From Frondihabitans sp. PhB188 (GTDB taxonomy: Bacteria > Actinomycetota > Actinomycetes > Actinomycetales > Microbacteriaceae): a stretch of DNA of 64,000 bases. Position numbers and translations under genes: made by a program. Of the stretch, positions 17,241-25,855 are shown piece by piece (within the stretch, counting starts at the first letter, position 1; each line of letters begins with the position of its first letter). The stretch is taken from positions 496,001 through 560,000 of the forward strand of contig NZ_RJUO01000003.1 of NCBI RefSeq assembly GCF_003752365.1, in the 5' to 3' direction. The notes under the pieces are model-generated. The model did not search any database, was not told where the DNA came from, and was given only the letters and a program-made list of their open reading frames with translations.

Positions 17241-18445
17241 CCGATCTCGACACCACCGACCCCCTCGCCGCGTACGTCGATCGCTTCGTGCCCGCCGTCG
17301 GAGTGACCGCCTACTTGGACGGCAACTCGCTCGGCCGACCGCTGCGCGCGACCGCCGACCGGATCGCCGGCTTCGTCGCGCACGACTGGGGCACCCGCCT
17401 CATCCGCTCGTGGGACGACCGGTGGATGGACCTCCCCACCGTCGTCGGCGACCGCATCGGCGCGCTCGCCCTCGGCTCGGCCGCCGGCCAGACCGTGGTC
17501 GGCGACTCCACGACGGTGCTGCTCTACAAGGCCCTCCGCGCCGCTCTCGAGATCGGGCAGCGCGCCGGACGACACGAGATCGTGCTGGACGACGACCAGT
17601 TCCCGACCGACCGCTTCGTCGTCGAGGGCATCGCCCGCGAGCGAGGTGCGACGGTGCGCTGGATCCACGTCGACCCGGATGCCGGCGTCACGCCCGCACT
17701 CGTCGGCGACGCCGTCGGACCCGGCACGGCGGTCGTGCTGCTCAATCACGTGTCGTACCGGTCGGGGTTCCTGGCCGATCTGCCGGCGATCACCGCGATC
17801 GTGCACGACGCCGGGGCTCTCGTCGTGTGGGACCTCTGCCATTCGGCCGGCGTCGTGCCGATGTCGCTCGACGAGGCGGGCGCCGACCTCGCGGTGGGCT
17901 GCACGTACAAGTTCCTGAACGGCGGACCAGGAGCCCCGGCGTTCCTCTTCGCGCGGGCCGATCTGCAGGCGCGACTCGAGCAGCCGATCCAGGGATGGAT
18001 GGGCGCAGCCGACGTCTTCGCGATGGCGGCGTCCTACGAGCCGGCGCCGGGCATCCGCCGGTTCATCAGCGGCACCCCGCCCGTCCTCGGCATGCTGCCC
18101 ATGCAGGACATGCTCGACCTGATCGAGGAGGTCGGCATCGACGCGGTGCGCACCAAGTCGCTGGCGCTGACCGATCACGCGTTCGCCCTGGCCGACGAGC
18201 ACCTCGCCCCGCTCGGCGTCGTCACCGCCACTCCGCGCGACCCTGCGGTGCGCGGCAGCCACGTGACCCTCCGCCACCCCGACTTCAAGGCGCTCCTCCC
18301 CCGCCTCTGGGACGCCGGCGTGATCCCCGACTTCCGCAACCCTGACGCCCTGCGCCTCGGGCTCTCGCCGCTCTCGACGTCGTTCGCCGAGGTGGAGGCG
18401 GGCGTTGCGGCGGTGCGCGAGGCGCTCGCCTCGGGCGCGGCCTGA
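17237..18445 (+). CDS. kynU: Kynureninase-like PLP enzyme (aminotransferase class V fold)
   Basis: 402 residues, close to bacterial kynureninases, which cleave kynurenine to anthranilate and alanine. The family motif LDGNSLG is at residues 27-33. The cofactor aspartate and histidine lie in VVWDLCHSAG (D199, H202), and the PLP lysine is K225 in GCTYKFLNGGPG. There is no tryptophan dioxygenase or kynurenine formamidase gene of the usual family in the window. The pathway is therefore incomplete locally, and a related hydrolase activity cannot be excluded. It is coupled to the amidohydrolase by an ATGA overlap. Confidence 0.85.
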   Translation: MTDLDTTDPLAAYVDRFVPAVGVTAYLDGNSLGRPLRATADRIAGFVAHDWGTRLIRSWDDRWMDLPTVVGDRIGALALGSAAGQTVVGDSTTVLLYKALRAALEIGQRAGRHEIVLDDDQFPTDRFVVEGIARERGATVRWIHVDPDAGVTPALVGDAVGPGTAVVLLNHVSYRSGFLADLPAITAIVHDAGALVVWDLCHSAGVVPMSLDEAGADLAVGCTYKFLNGGPGAPAFLFARADLQARLEQPIQGWMGAADVFAMAASYEPAPGIRRFISGTPPVLGMLPMQDMLDLIEEVGIDAVRTKSLALTDHAFALADEHLAPLGVVTATPRDPAVRGSHVTLRHPDFKALLPRLWDAGVIPDFRNPDALRLGLSPLSTSFAEVEAGVAAVREALASGAA

Positions 18446-18471
18446 AGGCCACGGGCTGCTGCGCTCGGCGG

Positions 18472-18532
18472 CGCGAGATGGCCCTCGTCGTCGCCAGCGC
18501 CCAGTCCCGCCGACGGCCACGGCCATCTCGCG
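18472..18532. repeat. Intergenic inverted repeat, family 1, copy A
   Basis: Perfect 12-bp arms CGCGAGATGGCC (18472-18483) and GGCCATCTCGCG (18521-18532) with a 37-base interior. It fills the space between the convergent kynureninase and bacteriocin-ATPase genes. Related copies sit at 44146-44202 and twice at 50878-51030. Confidence 0.8.
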
Positions 18533-18546
18533 AGGCTCGACGTGCC

Positions 18547-19212
18547 TCAGCGGCAGGTCACGCCCTCGCCTCCCAGGTCGATCCGCGAGTCGCACCACGA
18601 CGCAAGATCGACGTCGTGCGTGACCACGACGATCGCTGCCCCGGCATTGCGCAGCTCGTCGAGCACGTCGACGGCTCGGCCTGCGTTCTCCGCATCGAGC
18701 GCCGAGGACGGCTCGTCCGCGAGGACGATCCGCGGGCGGCGCAGGAGCAGTCGCGCGAGAGCGACCCGCTGCTGCTCGCCGCCGCTCATCGTGTGCGCTC
18801 GCCGTCGGTTCGCGCCGGCGAGCCCGACGCGGTCGAGCGCTGCCGACCGTCGCCGAGCGCGCTCGGAGCGGCTGATCCTGCTGCCGATCAGCCCCAGGTC
18901 GAGGTTGCGATCAACGGTCCACGAGCCCTCGAGCCCGTAGTCCTGGCGGAGGTGAGCGACGACCCCTCGAAACAGAGCGCGGCGTCGGCTCTCGTGGGGG
19001 CGAGTGACGTCGTCGCCCTCGACTCGAAGGCTCCCCGCGTCGAAGCGGTCGACCAGGCCGAGACAGTCGAGCAGGGTCGACTTGCCGGAGCCGCTTCGGC
19101 CCCAGATGGCGATGCTCTGCCCCGCGGCGACGTCGAAGGACAGGTCGCTCCACAGGGTGTTCGCGCCGCGCGCCTTCGAGACTCCGGAGACGGAGAGGGC
19201 TGGGTCGGTCAT
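18547..19212 (-). CDS. ABC ATPase of the bacteriocin operon
   Basis: 221 residues, a compact LolD/MacB-type ATPase. Walker A is GRSGSGKS at 38-45, the signature MSGGEQQR at 142-149, Walker B IVLADE at 162-167, and the switch histidine H199. It starts at 19212 behind GAAAGGA and overlaps the membrane-protein stop by four bases. An in-frame start 29 codons upstream is rejected because it lies inside that membrane gene and has no ribosome site. In lactococcin-972-type loci such an ATPase pairs with the large membrane protein and is thought to export the bacteriocin or protect the producer. Confidence 0.92.
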   Translation of the reverse strand: MTDPALSVSGVSKARGANTLWSDLSFDVAAGQSIAIWGRSGSGKSTLLDCLGLVDRFDAGSLRVEGDDVTRPHESRRRALFRGVVAHLRQDYGLEGSWTVDRNLDLGLIGSRISRSERARRRSAALDRVGLAGANRRRAHTMSGGEQQRVALARLLLRRPRIVLADEPSSALDAENAGRAVDVLDELRNAGAAIVVVTHDVDLASWCDSRIDLGGEGVTCR

Positions 19213-21191
19213 CGGAGATTCCTTTCGGTGCGGCGTTGCGCGCCCAGCGCCAGAGCCACGATCGCGGCATCGGCGACCACGCAGAGGGTCATCGCCCACC
19301 GGACGCCGTCTGCACTCGAGCCACGGGAGAAAGCAGCGACCAGGATCGCCGCGCTGAGCACGGCCAGGCAGACGAGTGCCGGTGTCATGACACGGAAAAG
19401 CGTGACGCCGTGGATGAACCGAAGAGCGACCGCACGCCGGCTCCGCTGAGCGACGATTGTCGCCAGGACCAGGGCGGACAGGACGAGCGAGACGATCGCC
19501 ACGCCTCCGATGAAGAGGCTTGCTCTCACTGTCACGGACTGCTCGGCCAGCCGGACGGCGGCGAGATCTTTCACGGATTCGATGGCGCCGATCTGGTCGG
19601 TGAGGCCCGCCGCGTCGATCGCCGCCTGAATGGAGGCGGGGTCGTCGAAGAGGATCTCCGCCGAGGTGACTGTCGAGCTGAGCCAGTTGTCGGAGAGGAG
19701 CGAGGCCTCAGACGGCAGCACGGCGATCACTGGCTCGGTGAGCGAACTGCGAGACACGACCCATGTCTGGAATGAGAAGATTTCCTGGTCTGACGCGATC
19801 GGAATCACGTCTATAGCCGGTGCCTCGCGGCCGTCACCTGCCTCGGAGCCGACCTGATAGCTGATCCAGCTTCTGTACTCGGCCACGATCTGGGCGCTCT
19901 GTTCCACAAGGGTTTCGGGGATGAGTAGCGTCAATGAGGTGTCGGGCAGATCCGACGCGACCACTGCCGAACCGTCGGATCGATTGACTCTTACTTCGTC
20001 GAGGTAGCGGTCCGTGACGATGAGGCTGTTCCCCCTACCTGGTGAATAACCGTCGTCGGGGTCCATCGGAGTGAAGGTGATCATGGCGCGTCCACCATCG
20101 AGTTCCGTTCGAATAATCCGGGCGACGACCGACTCGCTTTCGTCGAATTCGGCTGGTTGTGAGCGAAACGACAGCGCGAAGTAGTCGCTGACCGAATCCC
20201 ACTGCTGCCGCTCGCGCGTGTTCGCCGCAACCGTGCCGGCCGCAAGAACCGTGGGGCTCAGGGTCGTCAGGACAAGAGGAAGAATGCTCGCGTGCACGCC
20301 GGCCGCTCCGACCACGATCCGTCGGGACGGCGCCCTGACCGCTAGGACCGAGGCGAGACCGGATCCCGTCGTGGTGACAACCGCGGCGGCGGTGAATGCC
20401 ATTGACACAATGCAGATGGCGCCGCATGCCACTCCGGCTGCCACACCTAGTCGCCCGATCTGGGCACCCCCGTTGTAGGCGACGATGGCGACGAATCCCA
20501 GAACGCAGGCGCCGACGGCTGACACCGCGCCCGTCAGCCCGGTGATAAGACTCTCGTGAATGACGATGACGGATCGGGACCGCCCTGCCAGACGTGCAAT
20601 GGCGGCTCGCCGACGGCTGGAGACGGCGTCGAAAATGCAGCCCAGGGCGAGCATGAGAACAGCGGCAAGGCTGACTGAGACGATCGGGACCTCGTCGGCA
20701 ATCCAGAACCCGATACCCACCACCCCGAAGGGAAGCGTCGAGACCGACATGCCCCGGGCGTTGAGCGCGAGGGCGTAGGCGTCAGCGCCCTCTTCACCCG
20801 CGTCAGTCACGTACATACCGTCGAGCTCGGCATCGGGGAGTTCTCTGCCGTCGGCGAACACCGTCCTCTGCGATCGGCTGAAGTCGGGATAACCGTCAGT
20901 CGATGCCGTAGCCAGGGCCGTTGCTGGTTCCGAGTTGATGATGAAGAGCTTTCGCGAGGTCGCACCATCAGTGGCGGCTGTCACGCTCTTGTAGAGCGTC
21001 AGGTGCTGGCGCCGCGCCTCGTCGATCATGAGCTGTCGGGCCTCGGACCGGGTCCGACCGTCGCCCTTGTCCCAGACGGTCACGACCGTCTGAGTGCCGC
21101 GCGGCGCGAGCTCGTCGCTCGTCCGCACGAAGAAGAACGCCATAAGCAAGGCGAGCACGATTGCCGCCCCGACGCTGATTCGCAGAGCCAT
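19209..21191 (-). CDS. Bacteriocin-associated integral membrane protein (DUF1430-like permease)
   Basis: 660 residues. A single N-terminal helix (about 5-25) is followed by an extracytoplasmic region of about 130 residues, then a block of membrane helices (about 155-320). A second large external domain (about 320-540) and three final helices follow. This layout fits the putative immunity or export proteins of lactococcin-972 loci and resembles FtsX/MacB permeases. The ATG at 21191 was chosen because GGAGAAGG precedes it; the more upstream ATG at 21239 has no ribosome site and would place a strong hairpin in the coding region. It is coupled to the ATPase by ATGA. Confidence 0.8.
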   Translation of the reverse strand: MALRISVGAAIVLALLMAFFFVRTSDELAPRGTQTVVTVWDKGDGRTRSEARQLMIDEARRQHLTLYKSVTAATDGATSRKLFIINSEPATALATASTDGYPDFSRSQRTVFADGRELPDAELDGMYVTDAGEEGADAYALALNARGMSVSTLPFGVVGIGFWIADEVPIVSVSLAAVLMLALGCIFDAVSSRRRAAIARLAGRSRSVIVIHESLITGLTGAVSAVGACVLGFVAIVAYNGGAQIGRLGVAAGVACGAICIVSMAFTAAAVVTTTGSGLASVLAVRAPSRRIVVGAAGVHASILPLVLTTLSPTVLAAGTVAANTRERQQWDSVSDYFALSFRSQPAEFDESESVVARIIRTELDGGRAMITFTPMDPDDGYSPGRGNSLIVTDRYLDEVRVNRSDGSAVVASDLPDTSLTLLIPETLVEQSAQIVAEYRSWISYQVGSEAGDGREAPAIDVIPIASDQEIFSFQTWVVSRSSLTEPVIAVLPSEASLLSDNWLSSTVTSAEILFDDPASIQAAIDAAGLTDQIGAIESVKDLAAVRLAEQSVTVRASLFIGGVAIVSLVLSALVLATIVAQRSRRAVALRFIHGVTLFRVMTPALVCLAVLSAAILVAAFSRGSSADGVRWAMTLCVVADAAIVALALGAQRRTERNLR

Positions 21192-21207
21192 CCCAACCCT
21201 TCTCCGA

Positions 21208-21237
21208 GAGCCGGCCGCCTCGGATGGCGGCCGGCTC
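21208..21237 (-). terminator. Attenuator-like hairpin between bacteriocin and transporter genes
   Basis: Perfect 12-bp arms GAGCCGGCCGCC and GGCGGCCGGCTC with a six-base loop. The hairpin starts five bases after the bacteriocin stop codon and ends 16 bases before the membrane-protein start. No U-run follows, so it may be a partial terminator or an RNA stabiliser that keeps bacteriocin mRNA in excess. Confidence 0.65.
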
Positions 21238-21241
21238 ATGT

Positions 21242-21604
21242 TCACTTGACGAATCGGTAATACGCGGAGTTCCCGCTCCACGTCTTCTTGACTGTGGCCT
21301 TCGACGTCTGACCCTTATTCGTGTCGTCGGTCCTGAATGTCTTTCCGGTTCCGTTCTTGACAGTCGATCCGTGCTTGCGCGTTTTGTGGAAGAAATTCGA
21401 GTAGGCCTCGTTGTTTGTTCCGTACGTCCAGGTGCCACCGCCCTCCGGCGTGACGACGTAGTTGATCGAAACCCTGCTGTCATCGAAGTTGACAGAGCCC
21501 GACGCTGCCGAAGGAGCCGGTGTCTCTGCGGACGCAACCTCGGGTGCGGCCAGGAGCGACGCCGCGGCGAGTCCGACGACAAGGGCGATGGAATTAATTT
21601 TCAT
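21242..21604 (-). CDS. Lactococcin-972-family bacteriocin precursor
   Basis: 120 residues, ATG at 21604 behind GGAG. Residues 1-26 form a Sec signal peptide (KIN, hydrophobic core, then ASA before Glu27). The mature part shows the family hallmarks: GGGTWTYG near residues 54-61, an AYSNFFHKTRKHGSTV segment matching the SNYHH...HSATV region of lactococcin 972, and an aromatic C-terminus (SAYYRFVK). There are no cysteines. Compared with the 66-residue lactococcin 972 peptide it carries about 28 extra N-terminal residues. The family binds lipid II and blocks septum formation in close relatives. Codon use is visibly less GC-rich than in neighbours, suggesting acquisition by transfer. Confidence 0.88.
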   Translation of the reverse strand: MKINSIALVVGLAAASLLAAPEVASAETPAPSAASGSVNFDDSRVSINYVVTPEGGGTWTYGTNNEAYSNFFHKTRKHGSTVKNGTGKTFRTDDTNKGQTSKATVKKTWSGNSAYYRFVK

Positions 21605-21621
21605 AGTTCTCCAAACGAATG

Positions 21622-21627
21622 TAAATA
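21622..21627 (-). promoter_or_regulatory. Candidate -10 box of the bacteriocin operon
   Basis: TATTTA on the minus strand lies 17 bases before the bacteriocin start, in AT-rich DNA. No good -35 is visible. An interrupted palindrome CACAG-AC-CTGTG at 21646-21657 lies about 20 bases upstream and could bind a regulator. Confidence 0.35.
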
Positions 21628-21690
21628 CCGAAATTCCACACACTACACAGACCTGTGCACGCGCCCAAATCACCGTGCCAGGGTGGACTC

Positions 21691-22458
21691 ATGACCACCG
21701 GAGACGCCTTCGAACCCGACCAGCGCTACGCCGCCAACGCCACCTCGTTCGGGGCCGCGGCCGAGGTGTACGAGCGCGGGCGGCCGTCCTACCCGGCCAC
21801 GGCCGTCGACTGGTTGCTGCCCGAGGGCGCACACCACGTGCTCGACCTCGGCGCCGGAACCGGCAAGCTTACGCGGATGCTCGTCGACCGCGTACCCCTG
21901 GTGACGGCTGTCGAGCCCTCCGAGGGCATGCGCGAGCAGCTGGTGCGGTCGGTCCCGGGCGCCCAGGCGCTGCCGGGTTCTGCCGAGCGCCTGCCCCTCG
22001 ACGGCGAGAGCGTCGACGCGATCTTCGCGGCGCAGGCCTGGCACTGGGTCGACGTCGACCGGGCTGTGCCCGAGGCTGCCCGAGTGCTCCGGCCGGGCGG
22101 CGTGCTCGCTCTGCTCTGGAACATCCGCATCGTCACCGACCCGTGGATGATCGCCCTCGACGAGATCATCGCCCCGGCCAGCGAGAGCGACGCCGAGTCC
22201 GAGAGCCCTCGCGTCGGCCCGCCGTTCTCGGAGATCGAGCGCCGCGACTTCGAGTGGGTCAACGAGATCACGCCCGACGAGGTGATCGACATGGTCGCCT
22301 CGCGCAGCTACATCCTGACCCTCCCGGAGGGCGAACGGCTCGAGCAGCTCGAACGGGTGCGGACCCTGCTGGCGACGCACCCCGACACGGCAGGCCGGGC
22401 AACAGTGGGCGTCCCGTACGTGACGCGGTGCTCGAAGGCCACGCTCGCGGCCGAATAA
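21691..22458 (+). CDS. Class I SAM-dependent methyltransferase
   Basis: 255 residues. The SAM-binding glycine loop is VLDLGAGTGKLTRML at about 48-62, the acidic loop is AVEPSEGM, and the post-I motif region is DAIFAAQAWHWVDVD, a QAWHW form typical of the UbiE/COQ5-like methyltransferase group. CAGGGT lies six bases before the ATG (leaderless pattern). It diverges from the bacteriocin gene across only 86 bases. There is no evidence that it acts on the bacteriocin, and the substrate is unknown. Confidence 0.88.
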   Translation: MTTGDAFEPDQRYAANATSFGAAAEVYERGRPSYPATAVDWLLPEGAHHVLDLGAGTGKLTRMLVDRVPLVTAVEPSEGMREQLVRSVPGAQALPGSAERLPLDGESVDAIFAAQAWHWVDVDRAVPEAARVLRPGGVLALLWNIRIVTDPWMIALDEIIAPASESDAESESPRVGPPFSEIERRDFEWVNEITPDEVIDMVASRSYILTLPEGERLEQLERVRTLLATHPDTAGRATVGVPYVTRCSKATLAAE

Positions 22459-22486
22459 CCGACCCGGGTTCCTGCATAGTGGTCTC

Positions 22487-23560
22487 ATGGACATCGCCCC
22501 GGTCTCGACCCTCCCGCACCGCCTGAGCGATCGGGCCGTCGAGGTGGCGCCGGGTGTGGCGGTCGCCTTCGTCATCGCCGTCGTTGCAACGCTGGTGGGC
22601 CGAGTCGTGCCTCTCGTGGGGTCGGCGGTACCGGCGGTCGTGATCGGCGTCGTCGTCGCCCTCGTGCGGCGGCCGACGGCCCGGGTGGCGCCGGGGATCG
22701 CGTACTCGGGCAAGTTCCTGCTCCAGTGCGCAGTCGTGCTGCTCGGCTTTCAGCTGTCGCTCGGGACGATCGCGACCGTCGGCCTCGAGTCGCTTCCCGT
22801 CATGCTCACGTCGCTCGTCGTCTGCCTCGTCGCGGCGGCGCTGCTCGGCCGCGCCTTCGGGGTCGAGCGCCGGCTGCGCACCCTGATCGGCGTCGGGACC
22901 GGCATCTGCGGCGCCTCCGCCATCGCCGCCGTCTCACCCGTGATCGGTGCGGCGTCGGCCGAGATCGCCTACGCCGTGTCGACGATCTTCTTGTTCAACG
23001 TGACGGCGGTCGTCGTGTTCCCCCTCGTCGGGCACGCACTCGGCCTGTCGCCGCACGCGTTCGGCCTCTTCGCCGGCACCGCCGTCAACGACACCAGCTC
23101 GGTCGTCGCCGCGGCCAGCGTGTTCAGCGCGTCGGCCCTCGGCTTCGCCGTCGTGGTCAAGCTCGTGCGCACGTTGATGATCATCCCGATCAGCGTCGGC
23201 CTGGCCGTGATCGAGGGGCGCCGAGAGGCGTCGGCCGGCTTGGACGGCAGGAACTCGCCCGCCGCCGCTCGCCCCATGACCGCACGCCGCGTGGCCGGTC
23301 TCGTCCCCTGGTTCCTCGTCGGGTTCGTCGTGATCGCGATCGTCAAGTCGTTCGTGCCGATGTCGGCCGGCAGCCTGAGCGGGCTCGTGCAGGTGAGCAC
23401 GTTCCTGATCGCGATGGCCCTCGCCGGCATTGGTCTGAGTACCGACGTGAAGGGGCTGCGCTCGGCTGGATGGAAGCCGCTGGCGCTGGGCGCGATCTTG
23501 TGGGTGCTGGTCGCCGCCACGACCCTCGCCACGATGACGCTCACGGGGGCGCTCCGATGA
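22487..23560 (+). CDS. YeiH/UPF0324-family membrane transporter
   Basis: 357 residues with about ten transmembrane helices. Family signatures include GKFLLQCAVVLLGFQLSLG, TGICGASAIAAVSPVI, and FAGTAVNDTSSVVAAA. Relatives are described as putative sulfate or small-anion exporters, and some function in sulfonate or taurine metabolism. No such genes are adjacent, so the substrate is open. CATAGT lies six bases before the ATG. The stop overlaps the next small gene by four bases. Confidence 0.88.
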   Translation: MDIAPVSTLPHRLSDRAVEVAPGVAVAFVIAVVATLVGRVVPLVGSAVPAVVIGVVVALVRRPTARVAPGIAYSGKFLLQCAVVLLGFQLSLGTIATVGLESLPVMLTSLVVCLVAAALLGRAFGVERRLRTLIGVGTGICGASAIAAVSPVIGAASAEIAYAVSTIFLFNVTAVVVFPLVGHALGLSPHAFGLFAGTAVNDTSSVVAAASVFSASALGFAVVVKLVRTLMIIPISVGLAVIEGRREASAGLDGRNSPAAARPMTARRVAGLVPWFLVGFVVIAIVKSFVPMSAGSLSGLVQVSTFLIAMALAGIGLSTDVKGLRSAGWKPLALGAILWVLVAATTLATMTLTGALR

Positions 23561-23724
23561 GCGGGGTGGGTTCGCCGCGGAAGCCGCTCGCCGTCGCCGC
23601 GATCGTCGGGATCCTCGTCGTCTTCGTCGCGGCGGTCGTGGTCGCGGGGCTTTTCGCGGGACACGAGCTGTCCCGCCAGGCCAGCACCCCCTCCCCCACG
23701 CCGACGTCGACGGTGGCACCCTAG
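23557..23724 (+). CDS. Small single-span membrane protein
   Basis: 55 residues, starting in the ATGA overlap with the YeiH gene. One hydrophobic helix (about residues 11-33) is followed by HELSRQ and a Ser/Thr/Pro tail that would lie outside the membrane. Translational coupling supports a real gene, perhaps an accessory of the transporter. No family is recognised. Confidence 0.6.
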   Translation: MSGVGSPRKPLAVAAIVGILVVFVAAVVVAGLFAGHELSRQASTPSPTPTSTVAP

Positions 23725-23728
23725 GGGC

Positions 23729-24190
23729 ATGACCGTCACGCTCGAGCCCATGCCCGCCGACCGCCGCACCGCGTGGCTCGACCGGTCGCGGTCCGAGTAC
23801 ATCGAATCACGGCAGAAGGCCGGCGAGACGCTCGGACAGGCCACGGCGAACGCCGACAGGTCGTTCAAGACGTACTTTCCCCAGGGCGTACCAGCGGCGG
23901 GCCAGCACGTGTTTGACGTCGTCGCCGACGGTGCGCCGGTCGGCATCCTGTGGATCGGCGTCATGGACTCCGCCTCGAACGACTGGTGGGTCTTCGACGT
24001 CGAGATCTCCGAGTCGGAACGCGGTCGCGGCTACGGCCGGGCCGCGATGGAGCTCGCAGAGACGACGGCGCAGGAACTCGGCGCAGCCTCCATCGGACTC
24101 AACGTGTTCGGCTACAACACCATCGCCCGAAAGCTCTACGAGTCGCTCGGCTACGAGACGACGTCCGTGCAGATGAAGAAGGGGCTCTGA
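23729..24190 (+). CDS. GNAT-family N-acetyltransferase
   Basis: 153 residues. The central strand VFDVEISESERGRGYGRAAM carries the acetyl-CoA loop RGRGYG, and IGLNVFGYNTIARKLYESLGYE is the conserved C-terminal helix-strand unit. It begins five bases after the small membrane protein stop. The substrate is unknown. It converges on nrdF. Confidence 0.88.
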   Translation: MTVTLEPMPADRRTAWLDRSRSEYIESRQKAGETLGQATANADRSFKTYFPQGVPAAGQHVFDVVADGAPVGILWIGVMDSASNDWWVFDVEISESERGRGYGRAAMELAETTAQELGAASIGLNVFGYNTIARKLYESLGYETTSVQMKKGL

Positions 24191-24238
24191 CGGATTCGGA
24201 ATGGTATTCGGCCCGCGCCGAGTCGTCTGGGTACGCAA

Positions 24239-24267
24239 GAAGGGCGCCGGCTGTGCCGACGCCCTTC
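24239..24267. terminator. Hairpin terminator between acetyltransferase and nrdF
   Basis: GAAGGGCGcCGGC pairs with GCCGaCGCCCTTC across a TGT loop, with one internal mismatch. On the minus strand it is followed by a short CTTCTTG stretch, so it probably ends nrdF transcription. It may also work for the converging gene. Confidence 0.6.
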
Positions 24268-24367
24268 CCTGCTAGGTGATACTTCGCCGCCCGGGTAAGC
24301 GGCTCTTCCCTGATCCCAAGTGTCTGGGCTCCCTCAGGGGCTTGTGTTCGGCCTGAACGAGACGGTT

Positions 24368-25480
<1,113 letters not shown>

Positions 25481-25690
25481 CTACACGCGTTGCGTGATAG
25501 TTCCGCCCGGGTTCCGCGTCGCAGCCGCCTGCGTTACGAAACGACCTGTTGCTGCTGAACGGTTCACCGATGTGTTGTTACTCGTACCTGTTCCAACTCG
25601 TTCCGTCGTTGTTTTGCTTGGCCAACGTGCGGCGGCCGCTTTACTGACGAATCGACCCGAACCTGCACTTCGATTCACGGTCTTGCCCAT
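25481..25690 (-). CDS. Small two-repeat basic protein inside the nrd locus
   Basis: 69 residues from the ATG at 25690, behind a strong GGAGGGGG site; an ATG nine codons upstream has no ribosome site. The protein is two copies of a 29-residue unit, about residues 4-32 and 41-69. Each contains VNRSA..GRFV..AAA.R and ends in a Thr-rich strand closing with RV. It has no membrane span, signal peptide or cysteine, and it is basic. Similar short proteins with a GRFV motif occur as uncharacterised genes in actinobacteria; I do not know a function. Base composition is lower in GC than nrdE and nrdF. Confidence 0.8.
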   Translation of the reverse strand: MGKTVNRSAGSGRFVSKAAAARWPSKTTTERVGTGTSNNTSVNRSAATGRFVTQAAATRNPGGTITQRV

Positions 25691-25808
25691 GATTTCCACC
25701 CCCTCCCAGGGCTCCACGCCCCGGTTGAGCCCGGCCTGGCGACCGGTGGTAACTCATGTAAAGTTGACAATCCAGCTCACCAGTTGGAAGTCCCCTCTAC
25801 CGGGGCTT

Positions 25809-25850
25809 TGGAGGCCGAACCCCTGCAAGGGTTCGGCCTCCAGCTTTTTA
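25809..25850. terminator. Strong hairpin with T-run downstream of nrdE
   Basis: Fourteen perfect pairs (25809-25822 with 25829-25842, core GGAGGCCGAACCC) around a CTGCAA loop. The T-run GCTTTTTAA is on the plus-strand side, although nrdE and the next gene are on the minus strand. It is either a bidirectional terminator for nrdE or the end of an unseen plus-strand transcript. Confidence 0.75.
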
Positions 25851-25855
25851 AGTTG

